Assembly: GCF_014645815.1 (NCBI RefSeq)
Contig: NZ_BMML01000001.1
Location: 490,118 to 554,117, forward strand
DNA: 64,000 nucleotides
Direction: 5' to 3'
From: Streptomyces fuscichromogenes
GTDB lineage: Bacteria; Actinomycetota; Actinomycetes; Streptomycetales; Streptomycetaceae
Part shown: piece by piece, positions 34,508 to 43,336 of the stretch
Numbering within the stretch: the first letter of the stretch is position 1
Layout: each line of letters opens with the position of its first letter
Translations under genes and position numbers: made by a program
The notes under the pieces: model-generated
Database searches by the model: none
Told to the model about the DNA's origin: nothing
Seen by the model: only the letters and a program-made list of their open reading frames with translations

Positions 34508-34831
34508 TCTGACCCCCCTGGAACAGCCGGCGGCCGGGGCGCCGGACAAGTGATCGCGTACGCCAAGTATCGGGGACACCACCATCACCCAACGGGGAAT
34601 GGCCAACTGGTGAAAACCGGGCACCACCGGGTGTCCGTGGAAAGGAAGTTGTCGTAGGGTCGCCTGGGTCGCCGCCCCGGTGTGCACGGCCGGATGCACC
34701 ACCTCAGAACGTGAAACAAGCCGAACGGGGTAACGGGGGGCAACCACAGCACCAGGTCGACCGTCACACCAGAGGCGAGCAGACAGACGGAGACGGGCGC
34801 TCGGAAGGCGCCCACGGGAGGGGTTCACCTT
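34508..34831 (+). promoter_or_regulatory. Long structured leader of the lytic transglycosylase gene
   Basis: 324 bases without a gene. Clear hairpins: GGTGTGCA (34679-34686) with TGCACCACC (34704-34712), and GGGCGC (34795-34800) with GCGCCC (34808-34813) a few bases before the ribosome-binding site GGGAGGGG. Between them lies ACGGGGTAACGGGGGGCAAC, which recalls the conserved GGGAACGGGGGA-like core of ydaO c-di-AMP riboswitches. Those riboswitches precede many cell-wall hydrolase genes in actinomycetes. I cannot reproduce the full ydaO fold by eye, so this is only a candidate. Confidence 0.35.
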
Positions 34832-36580
34832 ATGGCGGCGCAATTCGGCAGGCGGCTGCGCAAGGGGGCGGCGACGACCGCCGTGGCCGCGGTGGCGGTG
34901 GCGGCTCTGTCCGCTTCCCAGGCACCGGGCGTCACGACCGGGGACACGGGCAGACAGGCCAACGCGGGCGCCAGCACCGCCCTTCCCGACGAGGCCGGCG
35001 CCACCGGAGACTCGCCGTACTACACGGACCTGCCGCCGCTCGACAGCCCGAACCCCGACACCGGTCCCAGCCCCTCCTCCTCGCCGAGCGTCGGCACCGC
35101 CGTCTCCCGGGGGGCGGCCGAGGCCGGCATACCCGCCACCGTCCTCGACGCCTACCAGAAGGCCGAGGCGGAACTGCGCAGCTCCAAGCCCGGCTGCAAC
35201 CTGCCCTGGCAACTGCTCGCCGCCATCGGCAAGGTCGAGTCCGGCCAGGCCCGCGGCGGTGACGTCGACGCCGAGGGCAACACCCTGCACCGCATCCTCG
35301 GCCCCGAGCTCGACGGCAACGGTTTCGCGCTCATCAAGGACACCGACGGCGGCAAGTACGACGGCAACAGCCAGTACGACCAGGCCGTCGGCCCCATGCA
35401 GTTCATCCCGTCGACCTGGGCGTGGGCGGGCCGCGACGGCAACGGCGACGGCGTCAAGGACCCCAACAACGTCTACGACGCCGCGCTCGCCGCCGGCCAC
35501 TACCTGTGCCGCAACGGCTGGGACCTCTCCGTCCAGGCCGACATGAACAGCGCGATCCTCAGCTACAACAACTCGCAGGACTACCTCAACCTGGTGATGT
35601 CCTGGTACGAGTACTACCGCAAGGGCACCCACTCGGTCCCGGACGGCACCGGCACGCTGCCCCGGCACCGCAGCGACAACTCGACCGGCTCCGGCTCCGG
35701 TTCCGGCGGCTCCACGACGAAGCCCGCCAAGACCACGCCGAAGCCCGGCGAGCCCTCGCCGAGCGTCCCGGGCACACCGAGCCTGCCGCCCACGGCCACC
35801 GACACCGTGGACCACCTGGAGGACGCGGGCACCGCCACGCTCACCGCGATGGCCGGCGAGGCCTTCGGCAAGCAGATCAGCACCCGCGCGGAGACCAAGG
35901 CCGGCCGGATCGTCGCCAAGGTCCGGGTCCGCTTCACCATCGTCGGCGACACGGACGCGACCTTCGCCGGCGGCGAGAGCACCGCCACGGTCGTCACCGA
36001 CAGCAAGGGCGTCGCCGTCGCCCCGGCGCTCCAGGCCGGCGAGAAGACCGGCGACTTCACGGTGCACGCCGGTGTGGTCGGCCGCACCGCCAAGGGCGTC
36101 GACTACGACGCGACCGTCACCGCGCGCGCCGCCGACACCCTCGCCCTCGTCAACACCACCGCGCCGACCTGCACCCCGGGCGGCGAGTTCACCGACCAGG
36201 TGCAGGCGAAGGCCACCTACCAGGGCGCCGTCGCCGACAAGGTCGCGGCCACCGCCACCCTCGTCAAGTCGGCGGACGACCCGAGCACGAACGACAAGGG
36301 CCCGTACTTCAAGGACGCCAACGGCGACCCCGTCCGCACCCTCACGGACCTCACGACGGACGCCGACGGCCTGCTCACGCTGCCCAAGCTGTACGCGGAC
36401 GACACCACCGGCACGTTCCTGCTCCGCATCACCACCACCGGCGGCGCCACGCTCACCGTCGAGCTGACCGTCGCCGCGGCCGACCCCTCGTCGAGCCCGT
36501 CGCCCAGCGCCTCGCCGAGCGCGTCGGCATCCGCGTCGGCCTCCGCCTCCGCCTCCCCGAGCGCTTCCGCCACCTCCTGA
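34832..36580 (+). CDS. Secreted lytic transglycosylase with Ig-like repeat region
   Basis: 582 residues from ATG 34832. A basic N-terminus (MAAQFGRRLRKGAATT) and hydrophobic stretch form a signal peptide. After a Pro/Ser linker comes a SLT-type domain (about residues 95-270): LPWQLLAAIGKVESGQARG with the catalytic Glu, QAVGPMQFIPSTW, GDGVKDPNNVYDAALAAGHYLC and ILSYNNSQDYLNLVMSWYEYY, the MltB-like pattern. Then a Ser/Gly/Thr linker, two or so beta-rich Ig-like segments, and a Ser/Ala/Pro tail from about residue 550 that may cross the cell wall. It should cleave peptidoglycan glycan strands during growth or sporulation. A strong terminator follows. Confidence 0.88.
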   Translation: MAAQFGRRLRKGAATTAVAAVAVAALSASQAPGVTTGDTGRQANAGASTALPDEAGATGDSPYYTDLPPLDSPNPDTGPSPSSSPSVGTAVSRGAAEAGIPATVLDAYQKAEAELRSSKPGCNLPWQLLAAIGKVESGQARGGDVDAEGNTLHRILGPELDGNGFALIKDTDGGKYDGNSQYDQAVGPMQFIPSTWAWAGRDGNGDGVKDPNNVYDAALAAGHYLCRNGWDLSVQADMNSAILSYNNSQDYLNLVMSWYEYYRKGTHSVPDGTGTLPRHRSDNSTGSGSGSGGSTTKPAKTTPKPGEPSPSVPGTPSLPPTATDTVDHLEDAGTATLTAMAGEAFGKQISTRAETKAGRIVAKVRVRFTIVGDTDATFAGGESTATVVTDSKGVAVAPALQAGEKTGDFTVHAGVVGRTAKGVDYDATVTARAADTLALVNTTAPTCTPGGEFTDQVQAKATYQGAVADKVAATATLVKSADDPSTNDKGPYFKDANGDPVRTLTDLTTDADGLLTLPKLYADDTTGTFLLRITTTGGATLTVELTVAAADPSSSPSPSASPSASASASASASASPSASATS

Positions 36581-36589
36581 TCCACCGCC

Positions 36590-36645
36590 GTACGACGACC
36601 AGGGCGCCCTCCCGCCGACGCGGGACGGCGCCCTCGTCGTCGTAC
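36590..36645 (+). terminator. Terminator of the transglycosylase gene
   Basis: A long near-perfect stem, GTACGACGACCAGGGCGCC (36590-36608) with its complement at 36627-36645, one mismatch, and an inner CCCG/CGGG pair in the loop; ten bases after the stop. Confidence 0.85.
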
Positions 36646-36731
36646 GACCTGTTCTCATCTCACCCTCCCGTTGCTACGGTGCCCGGACCTGACGATCCAT
36701 CAGGAAGTCGTCGGCCGTAGGGAGGCCCCGC

Positions 36732-36866
36732 ATGCGTGCCCTGATCGCCGCCGCGACCGGTCTCGTCCTCGCGGTCGTCCTGGTCGTGACGGTCAGCGCC
36801 CTGGGGTCGCCGGACGGAAAGACGTCCCCCGAGCCGCTGCTCACCACGGTGCCGTCCCACCCGTAA
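36732..36866 (+). CDS. 44-residue membrane peptide (SPW_0924-like)
   Basis: ATG 36732 to TAA 36864-36866, with GGAGG six bases before the start. The product begins MRALIAAATGLVLAVVLVV, a single N-terminal hydrophobic helix, and ends in a polar, Pro-rich tail LLTTVPSHP. It matches my memory of the small SPW_0924-type family of Streptomyces, which has this length and a conserved PLLTTVPSHP end. It lies 21 bases before the DUF3068 gene and is probably co-transcribed with it. No function is known; a membrane-embedded regulator or stabiliser of the DUF3068 protein is a guess. Confidence 0.75.
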   Translation: MRALIAAATGLVLAVVLVVTVSALGSPDGKTSPEPLLTTVPSHP

Positions 36867-36887
36867 CCGCCGCCCCGGGAGGCCGAG

Positions 36888-37880
36888 ATGCGCCGCAAGG
36901 CCAGTCTGGTCCTGCTCGCCTTCGCCGTGTTCTTCGCGACGCTGTCCCCGATGCTGCGCTGGTACGCCTTCCCGAGGCTCGCCAAGATCCCGGCGAACCA
37001 GTACCAGGACATGGTCCTGGTGGCGAAGAACGCCACGCTCCTCGACTACGGCACGATGAAGGCGAAGAAGGTCCCCCAGGTCACCATCGTGCAGACCCTC
37101 AAGGGCGACGTGGCGGCCGCGAAGAAGATCGAGAAGACGGCGGGCCGGGACGTCGTCGTCTGGGACGGCCTGTCCTACGTCCAGGGACCCGACGGCAAGA
37201 TGGTCTCCGAGATCCCCGAGCGCTACATCTTCGACGCCCACAGCCAGGAGCCCGTGCACGCCACCGGCGAGATGGTCGACGGCGACCCGGTGACCCGGGA
37301 CGGCATCGAGTTCAAGTTCCCGTTCCTGACCGAGAAGCGGGACTACGAGTACTTCGACGCGCAGACCCGCACCACCAACCCCATCCACTACAAGGGGACG
37401 CAGACCTTCCGGGGCGTCAAGGTCTACTACTTCGAGCAGACCATCCCCTGGACCAAGGTCCCCATGCCCAAGAAGATGCCGGTGCAGGGCATCACCCCGG
37501 AGAGCATCGCCAAGACCGGCACCACCCGCTGGTACACCACCGTCCGCAGGTTCTGGGTCGAGCCGGCCACCGGGGCACCCGTCTACGGCGAGGAGATCCA
37601 CAAGGAGGAACTGCGCGGCGGCACCCTGCTGGGCGGCCGCGCCAAGGTGACCGCCTTCGCCGGCGACGTGAAGATGCGCGAGGACTTCACCGAGCACACG
37701 GTCGCCCTGGTCAAGCACAACCGCACCCTCGTCCTGATGCTGACCTCCTACCTCCCCTGGGGTTTCCTCTCCCTCGGCATCGCGCTGCTCGCCCTCTCCC
37801 TCTACCTGGAGGCCCGCAGCCGCCGTCCCGCCGACCCGGAACCGGCCGACACCGCCGTCCTGGAACCGGTCAGCGCCTGA
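36888..37880 (+). CDS. DUF3068 (PorA-like) membrane protein
   Basis: 330 residues from ATG 36888. One N-terminal hydrophobic segment (ASLVLLAFAVFFATLSPML) and one near the C-terminus (LMLTSYLPWGFLSLGIALLALSLYLEAR) flank a large extracytoplasmic domain with family features such as YYFEQTIPWT and RRFWVEPATGAPV. The family is actinobacterial and annotated as DUF3068 or PorA-like; its role at the cell surface is unknown. It shares a transcript with the 44-residue peptide and ends 11 bases inside the converging hrpB gene. Confidence 0.85.
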   Translation: MRRKASLVLLAFAVFFATLSPMLRWYAFPRLAKIPANQYQDMVLVAKNATLLDYGTMKAKKVPQVTIVQTLKGDVAAAKKIEKTAGRDVVVWDGLSYVQGPDGKMVSEIPERYIFDAHSQEPVHATGEMVDGDPVTRDGIEFKFPFLTEKRDYEYFDAQTRTTNPIHYKGTQTFRGVKVYYFEQTIPWTKVPMPKKMPVQGITPESIAKTGTTRWYTTVRRFWVEPATGAPVYGEEIHKEELRGGTLLGGRAKVTAFAGDVKMREDFTEHTVALVKHNRTLVLMLTSYLPWGFLSLGIALLALSLYLEARSRRPADPEPADTAVLEPVSA

Positions 37881-40359
37881 GCCGCGCGTTGGTGTGCCGG
37901 GTGGGCTCGGCGCCGACGGGGTCCTCGGGCCAGGGATGCTTCGGATACCGCCCGCGCAGCTCGGCCCGGACGCCCTTGTAGCCGTCCCTCCAGAACGAGG
38001 CGAGGTCGGCGGTGACGGCCGCGGGCCGCCCGGCCGGCGACAGCAGATGCAGCAGCACCGGCACCCCGGCCACCGTGGGCGACTCCTGCGCCCCGAACAT
38101 CTCCTGCACCTTCACGGCGAGCACCGGCTGCTCGGGATTCCCGTAGTCGACCCGGATCCGCGACCCGCTCGGTACGGCGATCCGCTCCGGCGCCAGCTCG
38201 TCCAGCCGCCCCGCCTCCCCGCCCGCCCACGGCAGCAGCCGCCGCAACGCCTCCCCGGCGTCGATCCGCCCGAGATCGGCCCGCCGCCGGGCCCGGCCGA
38301 GCTCCGGCTCCAGCCACTCGTCCACGCGCGCGTGCAGCGCGTCGCCGGACACGTCCGGCCAGGGCCCACCCAGGTGCGACCGGAGAAACGCGAGCCGCTG
38401 CCGCAGCACGGCGGCGTCCGGCGTCCACCGCAGCAGACCGAGGCCCTCGCGCCGCAGCCCGTCGAGCAGCGCGGCGCGCACCGCGGCCGGGTCCGCGTCC
38501 CGCAGCGGCCGCACCGCGAGCTCGATCGCCCCGAGCCGCTCGACCCGCCGCGCGACCACGTCCCCGCCGGCCCAGCGGACCTCCTCGTCCTCCGCGTACA
38601 GTGACGCGGCCGCCGACCTGGCCGTGTCCTCGTCCACCACCGCGGCGAGCCGCACGCGCGCGTGCCCGCTGCCCACCGGACGGTCCGCCATGGCCACGGC
38701 GATCCACGGCGCACCGCGCAGCGGACTGCCGTCACCGAGCTCGGCCCGGGTGCCGGAGGCCATCAGGTACGACCCTCCGTCTGCCCGGGCGACCCGCTCG
38801 GGGAAGGCGAGCGCGGCGACGCGTCCCACCGTGCGGTCGTCCACACCGGACGCCGACGCGCCGGTGCCGTCCGCCTTCAGCCGCCGTACCTCCGCGAGCC
38901 AGCGCCCGGCATAGGCGTCACCGCCCCGCCGGGCGGCGCGCAGCGCGGCCGCCAGGTCGTCCCCGTACTCCCGCGGCGCCTCCTCGCTCAGCAGCGCGAC
39001 CACCTCGGCACCCCCGCCCGGGGTGTCCAGCAGCGCCCGTCCCAGCCGCGGATGCACCCCCAGCCCGGCCAGCCGCGCCCCCCGCTCCGTCGCCCGGCCG
39101 GCGGAGTCGACCGCACCGATCGCCGTCAGCACCTCCCGCGCCGCCGCCATCGCCCCGGCCGGCGGCGGGTCCAGCAGCGCCAGTCCCGCGGCCCCCGGAT
39201 CGCCCCAGCAGGCCACCTGAAGGGCGAACGCGGTCAGGTCGGCCACCCTGATCTCCGGGGCCGGAAAGGCCGTCAGGCGGACGTCCTCGGCCTCGGACCA
39301 GCAGCGGTACACGGCCCCCGGCGCCTCCCGCCCGGCCCGCCCCGCCCGCTGCCGCCCGGCCGCGCGGGACGCCCGTACCGTCGCCAGCGCGCTCAGCCCG
39401 CGCGCGTGGTCCACCCGCGGCTCCCGAGCGAGCCCCGCGTCGACGACCACCCGCACCCCGGGGACGGTGAGCGAGGACTCCGCGACCGCCGTGGCCAGCA
39501 CCACCCGGCGCCGGGTCCCGGGCGCCAGCACCGCGTCCTGGACGGCGGCCGGTGCCCTGCCGTGCACCTGGAGCACGTCGACGCCCCCGTGGCCGTCCCC
39601 GAGGTCTCCCAGCCGGCCCGCCACGCGCGCGATCTCGCCCACGCCCGGCAGGAAACACAGCACGTCCCCGTCCCGCTCGGCCAGGGCCCGCCGCACCACC
39701 GACACCACATGCGCCAGCAGCGCCGGGTCCACGCGCATCCCGTGCGGCGGCCGTACCGGCCGTGGCGGCGGCGCCCACACCACCTCCACCGGGTACGCCA
39801 CCCCGGCCGCCTCGACCACCGGCGCCCCGCCCAGCAGCCGCGCCCACCCCTGCGCGTCCGTCGTCGCCGACGCGGCCACCAGCCGCAGCTCCGGCCGCAG
39901 GGTCTCCCGGACGTCCCAGAGGAAGGCCGCCACCGTGTCGGCGTCCAGGTGGCGCTCGTGGCACTCGTCGAGGACCACCACGTCCACGCCGGACAGCTCC
40001 TGGTCGCGTTGCAGGCGCTGCAACAGCACACCGGTCGTGACCACTTCCACGCGCGCGTGCCGTCCCACGACCCGCTCGCCGCGCACGGTGTAGCCGACGC
40101 TCCGCCCGACCTGCTCGCCGAGCAGCCAGGCCATCCGGCGGGCCGCCGCCCGGGCGGCGATCCGGCGCGGCTCGGCGACCAGCACCCGCCGCGCGGGCCC
40201 CTCGCCCAGCAGCCCGGCCAGAGCCAGCGGCACCAGCGTCGTCTTGCCGGTGCCGGGCGGTGCCACCAGGACGGCGGTGCCGTGCCCCGCCAGGGCGTCT
40301 CGCAGACCGGGCAGGGCCTGCCGTACGGGCAGCGCGTCCAGGGCGTCGTAACGGATCAC
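37870..40359 (-). CDS. hrpB: ATP-dependent helicase HrpB
   Basis: 829 residues from GTG 40359. A DExH-box helicase: Walker A APPGTGKTT at about residue 35, DECHERHLD (motif II, DECH), SATTDAQ (motif III), ATAVAESSLTVPGV and the arginine-finger motif QRAGRAGR (motif VI). The HrpB-specific C-terminal domain is present (LHLLSPAGRPAAVTADLASFWRDGYKGVRAELRGRYPKHPWPEDP). The preferred substrate and role of bacterial HrpB are poorly known. The gene overlaps the end of the DUF3068 gene tail to tail. Confidence 0.93.
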   Translation of the reverse strand: MIRYDALDALPVRQALPGLRDALAGHGTAVLVAPPGTGKTTLVPLALAGLLGEGPARRVLVAEPRRIAARAAARRMAWLLGEQVGRSVGYTVRGERVVGRHARVEVVTTGVLLQRLQRDQELSGVDVVVLDECHERHLDADTVAAFLWDVRETLRPELRLVAASATTDAQGWARLLGGAPVVEAAGVAYPVEVVWAPPPRPVRPPHGMRVDPALLAHVVSVVRRALAERDGDVLCFLPGVGEIARVAGRLGDLGDGHGGVDVLQVHGRAPAAVQDAVLAPGTRRRVVLATAVAESSLTVPGVRVVVDAGLAREPRVDHARGLSALATVRASRAAGRQRAGRAGREAPGAVYRCWSEAEDVRLTAFPAPEIRVADLTAFALQVACWGDPGAAGLALLDPPPAGAMAAAREVLTAIGAVDSAGRATERGARLAGLGVHPRLGRALLDTPGGGAEVVALLSEEAPREYGDDLAAALRAARRGGDAYAGRWLAEVRRLKADGTGASASGVDDRTVGRVAALAFPERVARADGGSYLMASGTRAELGDGSPLRGAPWIAVAMADRPVGSGHARVRLAAVVDEDTARSAAASLYAEDEEVRWAGGDVVARRVERLGAIELAVRPLRDADPAAVRAALLDGLRREGLGLLRWTPDAAVLRQRLAFLRSHLGGPWPDVSGDALHARVDEWLEPELGRARRRADLGRIDAGEALRRLLPWAGGEAGRLDELAPERIAVPSGSRIRVDYGNPEQPVLAVKVQEMFGAQESPTVAGVPVLLHLLSPAGRPAAVTADLASFWRDGYKGVRAELRGRYPKHPWPEDPVGAEPTRHTNARLRR

Positions 40360-40410
40360 GCCCCTAGTGTCGTACGGACCCGGAAACGCCCGTCACGCGC
40401 GCGTACGCCT

Positions 40411-40470
40411 CATTCGGGCGTACGCGCGCGTGGGTGTTCCGCATTCGGGCGTACGCGCGTGGGTGTTCCG
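40411..40470. repeat. Two-copy tandem repeat upstream of hrpB
   Basis: CATTCGGGCGTACGCGCG and the following TGGGTGTTCCG occur twice back to back, 40411-40441 and 40442-40470; the second copy lacks one CG. A partial inverted copy (GCGCGTACGCC) lies just before at about 40399. It is between hrpB and the methyltransferase stop. Confidence 0.8.
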
Positions 40471-40488
40471 GAGCGGTCAGCCCCTCCC

Positions 40489-41367
40489 TCAGCCTTCGGC
40501 CGGGGGGACCCCCATCTCGCTGCGCTCGCAGACGAAGATCGCCGTCCCGGGGATGAGACCGCCCCGCAGCGGGGACCAGCCGCCCCATTCGGCCGTGTTC
40601 CAGGCAGGCCACTCGGGCTCCACCAGGTCGACGAGCCGGAAGCCCGCGGAGGCGATGTCCCGGACCCGGTCGCCGAGCGTCCGGTGGTGCTCGACGTACA
40701 CCGCACGGCCGTCCTCGCCCTGCTCGACGTAGGGCGTCCGGTCGAAGTAGGAGGCGGAGACCGAGAGCCCCTCGGGGCCCGGCTCGTCGGGGAACGCCCA
40801 GCGGATCGGATGCGTCACCGAGAAGACGAATCGCCCGCCCGGCCGCAGCACCCGGCGCACCTCGCGCAGCACCAGGCGCGGATCGGCGACGAAGGGCAGC
40901 GCCCCGTACGCCGAGCACGCCAGGTCGAAGGAGGCGTCCGCGAAGGGCAGCGCGCCGGCGTCCGCACAGACAAGGGGAAACGATCCGCCGATGCGCAGCG
41001 CGTGCTGGAGCTGGCGGTGCGAGAGGTCCAGGGCGACCGGACGGGCGCCCTGGGCGGCCAGCCACCGCGAGCACTGCGCCGCGCCGGCGCCGATCTCCAG
41101 GACGTCCTTGCCCTTCAGCTCCTCCGGCGGGCCGAGCAGCTCCGCCTCCACCTCGTCGAGGCCCTCGGGACCCCATACGAAACGGTCGTCGCCGAGGAAC
41201 GTGCCGTGCTCGACCTGGTACTCGTCGGCGTTGCGGTCCCACCAGCCCCGGTTGGCCCGGCTGCTCTCCGCGACCCCGGCGGCACGCCGGGTGGCTTCCG
41301 GTCCGGCCTCGTCGCCGGCCGTGGCACCGGCCGCTCCGGGGGCGAACGATTCGGGCTCTTGGATGAT
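40489..41367 (-). CDS. Class I SAM-dependent methyltransferase, probable non-ATG/GTG start
   Basis: The family domain is clear: VLEIGAGAAQCSRWLAAQGA (SAM motif I), VALDLSHRQLQHA, LVCADAGALPFADASFDLACSAYGALPFV and VLRPGGRFVFSVTHPIRW. Conserved sequence extends well upstream of the first GTG (41151): ANRGWWDRNADEYQVEHGTF and FLGDDRFVWGPEGLDE. In that frame there is no ATG, GTG or TTG back to an in-frame stop. The only start near a ribosome-binding site (GAGGGAG) is an ATC pair at 41367/41364. Either translation begins at ATC or there is a sequence error or mutation of a GTG. The substrate is unknown. Confidence 0.75.
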   Translation of the reverse strand: MIQEPESFAPGAAGATAGDEAGPEATRRAAGVAESSRANRGWWDRNADEYQVEHGTFLGDDRFVWGPEGLDEVEAELLGPPEELKGKDVLEIGAGAAQCSRWLAAQGARPVALDLSHRQLQHALRIGGSFPLVCADAGALPFADASFDLACSAYGALPFVADPRLVLREVRRVLRPGGRFVFSVTHPIRWAFPDEPGPEGLSVSASYFDRTPYVEQGEDGRAVYVEHHRTLGDRVRDIASAGFRLVDLVEPEWPAWNTAEWGGWSPLRGGLIPGTAIFVCERSEMGVPPAEG

Positions 41368-41505
41368 CGGCTCCCTCGTCGTACTCTTCCGTGCAACCCG
41401 TCATGGGGTGTGTCACGGAGGGGGTCCCTCAGGCGTGCGTGGCCTGGTGGGACGTTTCTTGTGCCGGGTATGCGGCGATCCGCCCCGGGTGTGCGCCTTC
41501 GCGCA

Positions 41506-41534
41506 TTGACCCTGCCCGGCTGCCCCCGTATGCT
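41506..41534 (+). promoter_or_regulatory. Promoter of rpsA
   Basis: TTGACC (41506-41511) and TATGCT (41529-41534) with exactly 17 bases between, the best sigma-HrdB-type match in the window. Transcription from about 41541 would give an rpsA leader near 190 bases, long enough for autoregulation by S1. Confidence 0.75.
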
Positions 41535-41731
41535 ACAAGTTGCGCTGCGGGCCTGCGCACCTCAGACGTAGCAGGCTGCGCTCGCATCTGTTGTATGTCC
41601 CCTCGGTTGTCGAGGCGTCACCAGTGTTTCGGGTGGCGCTTCCTAGGCTGTCCGGCTTCTGCAGAGCGAAACAGGCTCCCGGCGTAAGCAGTACCTACGA
41701 CTTCAATGTCCGTACCGGAGCCCTTTCTCAC

Positions 41732-43228
41732 ATGACGAGCAGCACCGAGACCACCGCCACCACCCCGCAGGTTGCGGTCAACGACATCGGTAACGAGGAA
41801 GCCTTCCTCGCCGCGATCGACGAGACGATCAAGTACTTCAACGACGGCGACATCGTCGACGGCGTCATCGTGAAGGTCGACCGGGACGAGGTCCTGCTCG
41901 ACATCGGTTACAAGACCGAAGGTGTCATCCCGAGCCGCGAGCTCTCGATCAAGCACGACGTCGACCCCAACGAGGTCGTCGCCGTCGGTGACGAGATCGA
42001 AGCCCTTGTTCTCCAGAAGGAGGACAAGGAAGGCCGCCTGATCCTCTCGAAGAAGCGCGCGCAGTACGAGCGTGCCTGGGGCACCATCGAGAAGATCAAG
42101 GAAGAGGACGGCATCGTCACCGGTACCGTCATCGAGGTCGTCAAGGGTGGTCTCATCCTCGACATCGGCCTCCGCGGCTTCCTCCCGGCCTCCCTGGTCG
42201 AGATGCGCCGCGTCCGCGACCTCCAGCCCTACGTGGGCAAGGAGCTCGAGGCGAAGATCATCGAGCTGGACAAGAACCGCAACAACGTGGTCCTGTCCCG
42301 CCGTGCCTGGCTGGAGCAGACCCAGTCCGAGGTCCGCCAGACGTTCCTCACGACCCTCCAGAAGGGTCAGGTCCGCTCCGGCGTGGTCTCCTCGATCGTC
42401 AACTTCGGTGCCTTCGTGGACCTGGGTGGCGTCGACGGTCTGGTCCACGTCTCCGAGCTGTCCTGGAAGCACATCGACCACCCGTCCGAGGTTGTCGAGG
42501 TCGGCCAGGAGGTCACCGTCGAGGTCCTCGACGTCGACATGGACCGCGAGCGTGTCTCCCTGTCGCTGAAGGCGACCCAGGAAGACCCGTGGCAGCAGTT
42601 CGCCCGGACCCACCAGATCGGTCAGGTCGTCCCGGGTAAGGTCACCAAGCTGGTTCCGTTCGGTGCGTTCGTCCGCGTGGACGAGGGCATCGAGGGTCTG
42701 GTCCACATCTCCGAGCTGGCCGAGCGCCACGTGGAGATCCCGGAGCAGGTCGTCCAGGTCAACGACGAGATCTTCGTCAAGGTCATCGACATCGACCTCG
42801 AGCGCCGCCGCATCAGCCTCTCGCTGAAGCAGGCCAACGAGGCCTTCGGTGCCGACCCGGCCACGGTCGAGTTCGACCCGACCCTGTACGGCATGGCCGC
42901 GTCCTACGACGACCAGGGCAACTACATCTACCCCGAGGGCTTCGACCCCGAGACCAACGACTGGCTCGAGGGCTACGAGACCCAGCGCGAGGCGTGGGAG
43001 CACCAGTACGCCGAGGCGCAGACCCGCTTCGAGCAGCACCAGCAGCAGGTCATCAAGAGCCGCGAGGCCGACGCTGCCGCTGCCGAGGAGGGTGGCGACG
43101 CCGCGGGTGCCGCTCCGGCCGCCGGTGGCGGTTCGTACTCCTCCGAGGGTGCCGACACCTCCGGTGCGCTGGCCTCGGACGAGGCGCTGGCCGCGCTTCG
43201 CGAGAAGCTCGCGGGCGGCCAGAGCTGA
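41732..43228 (+). CDS. rpsA: 30S ribosomal protein S1
   Basis: 498 residues from ATG 41732 (MTSSTETTATTPQVAVNDIG). Four S1 OB-fold domains are visible, around residues 40-110, 125-190, 210-280 and 295-365 (GDIVDGVIVKVDRDEVLLDIG, GIVTGTVIEVVKGGLILDIGLRGFLPASL, GQVRSGVVSSIVNFGAFVDLGGVDGLVHVSEL, GQVVPGKVTKLVPFGAFVRVDEGIEGLVHISEL). The C-terminal about 100 residues are acidic and Ala/Gly-rich, as in other actinobacterial S1 proteins, which have fewer domains than the six of E. coli. Codon use is strongly biased, as expected for high expression. Confidence 0.97.
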   Translation: MTSSTETTATTPQVAVNDIGNEEAFLAAIDETIKYFNDGDIVDGVIVKVDRDEVLLDIGYKTEGVIPSRELSIKHDVDPNEVVAVGDEIEALVLQKEDKEGRLILSKKRAQYERAWGTIEKIKEEDGIVTGTVIEVVKGGLILDIGLRGFLPASLVEMRRVRDLQPYVGKELEAKIIELDKNRNNVVLSRRAWLEQTQSEVRQTFLTTLQKGQVRSGVVSSIVNFGAFVDLGGVDGLVHVSELSWKHIDHPSEVVEVGQEVTVEVLDVDMDRERVSLSLKATQEDPWQQFARTHQIGQVVPGKVTKLVPFGAFVRVDEGIEGLVHISELAERHVEIPEQVVQVNDEIFVKVIDIDLERRRISLSLKQANEAFGADPATVEFDPTLYGMAASYDDQGNYIYPEGFDPETNDWLEGYETQREAWEHQYAEAQTRFEQHQQQVIKSREADAAAAEEGGDAAGAAPAAGGGSYSSEGADTSGALASDEALAALREKLAGGQS

Positions 43229-43259
43229 ACGCCTGCCACTGGGCTTAGCCGATGACTGA

Positions 43260-43287
43260 GGGGCCGTACCTTTCGAGGTACGGCCCC
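43260..43287 (+). terminator. Terminator of rpsA
   Basis: GGGGCCGTACC (43260-43270), loop TTTCGA, GGTACGGCCCC (43277-43287): an 11-base perfect stem 31 bases after the stop. Confidence 0.85.
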
Positions 43288-43336
43288 TTGGCGTTCCCCG
43301 CGTTCCCCGCGTCCCCAAGGGCCAAGGGAGTCGGCG

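Noticed and set aside
33668..36658. A minus-strand open frame of about 1000 codons across the transglycosylase gene
   Set aside because: Only its C-terminal 279 codons (the DUF4184 protein) look real; the remainder is antisense to the transglycosylase and its leader.
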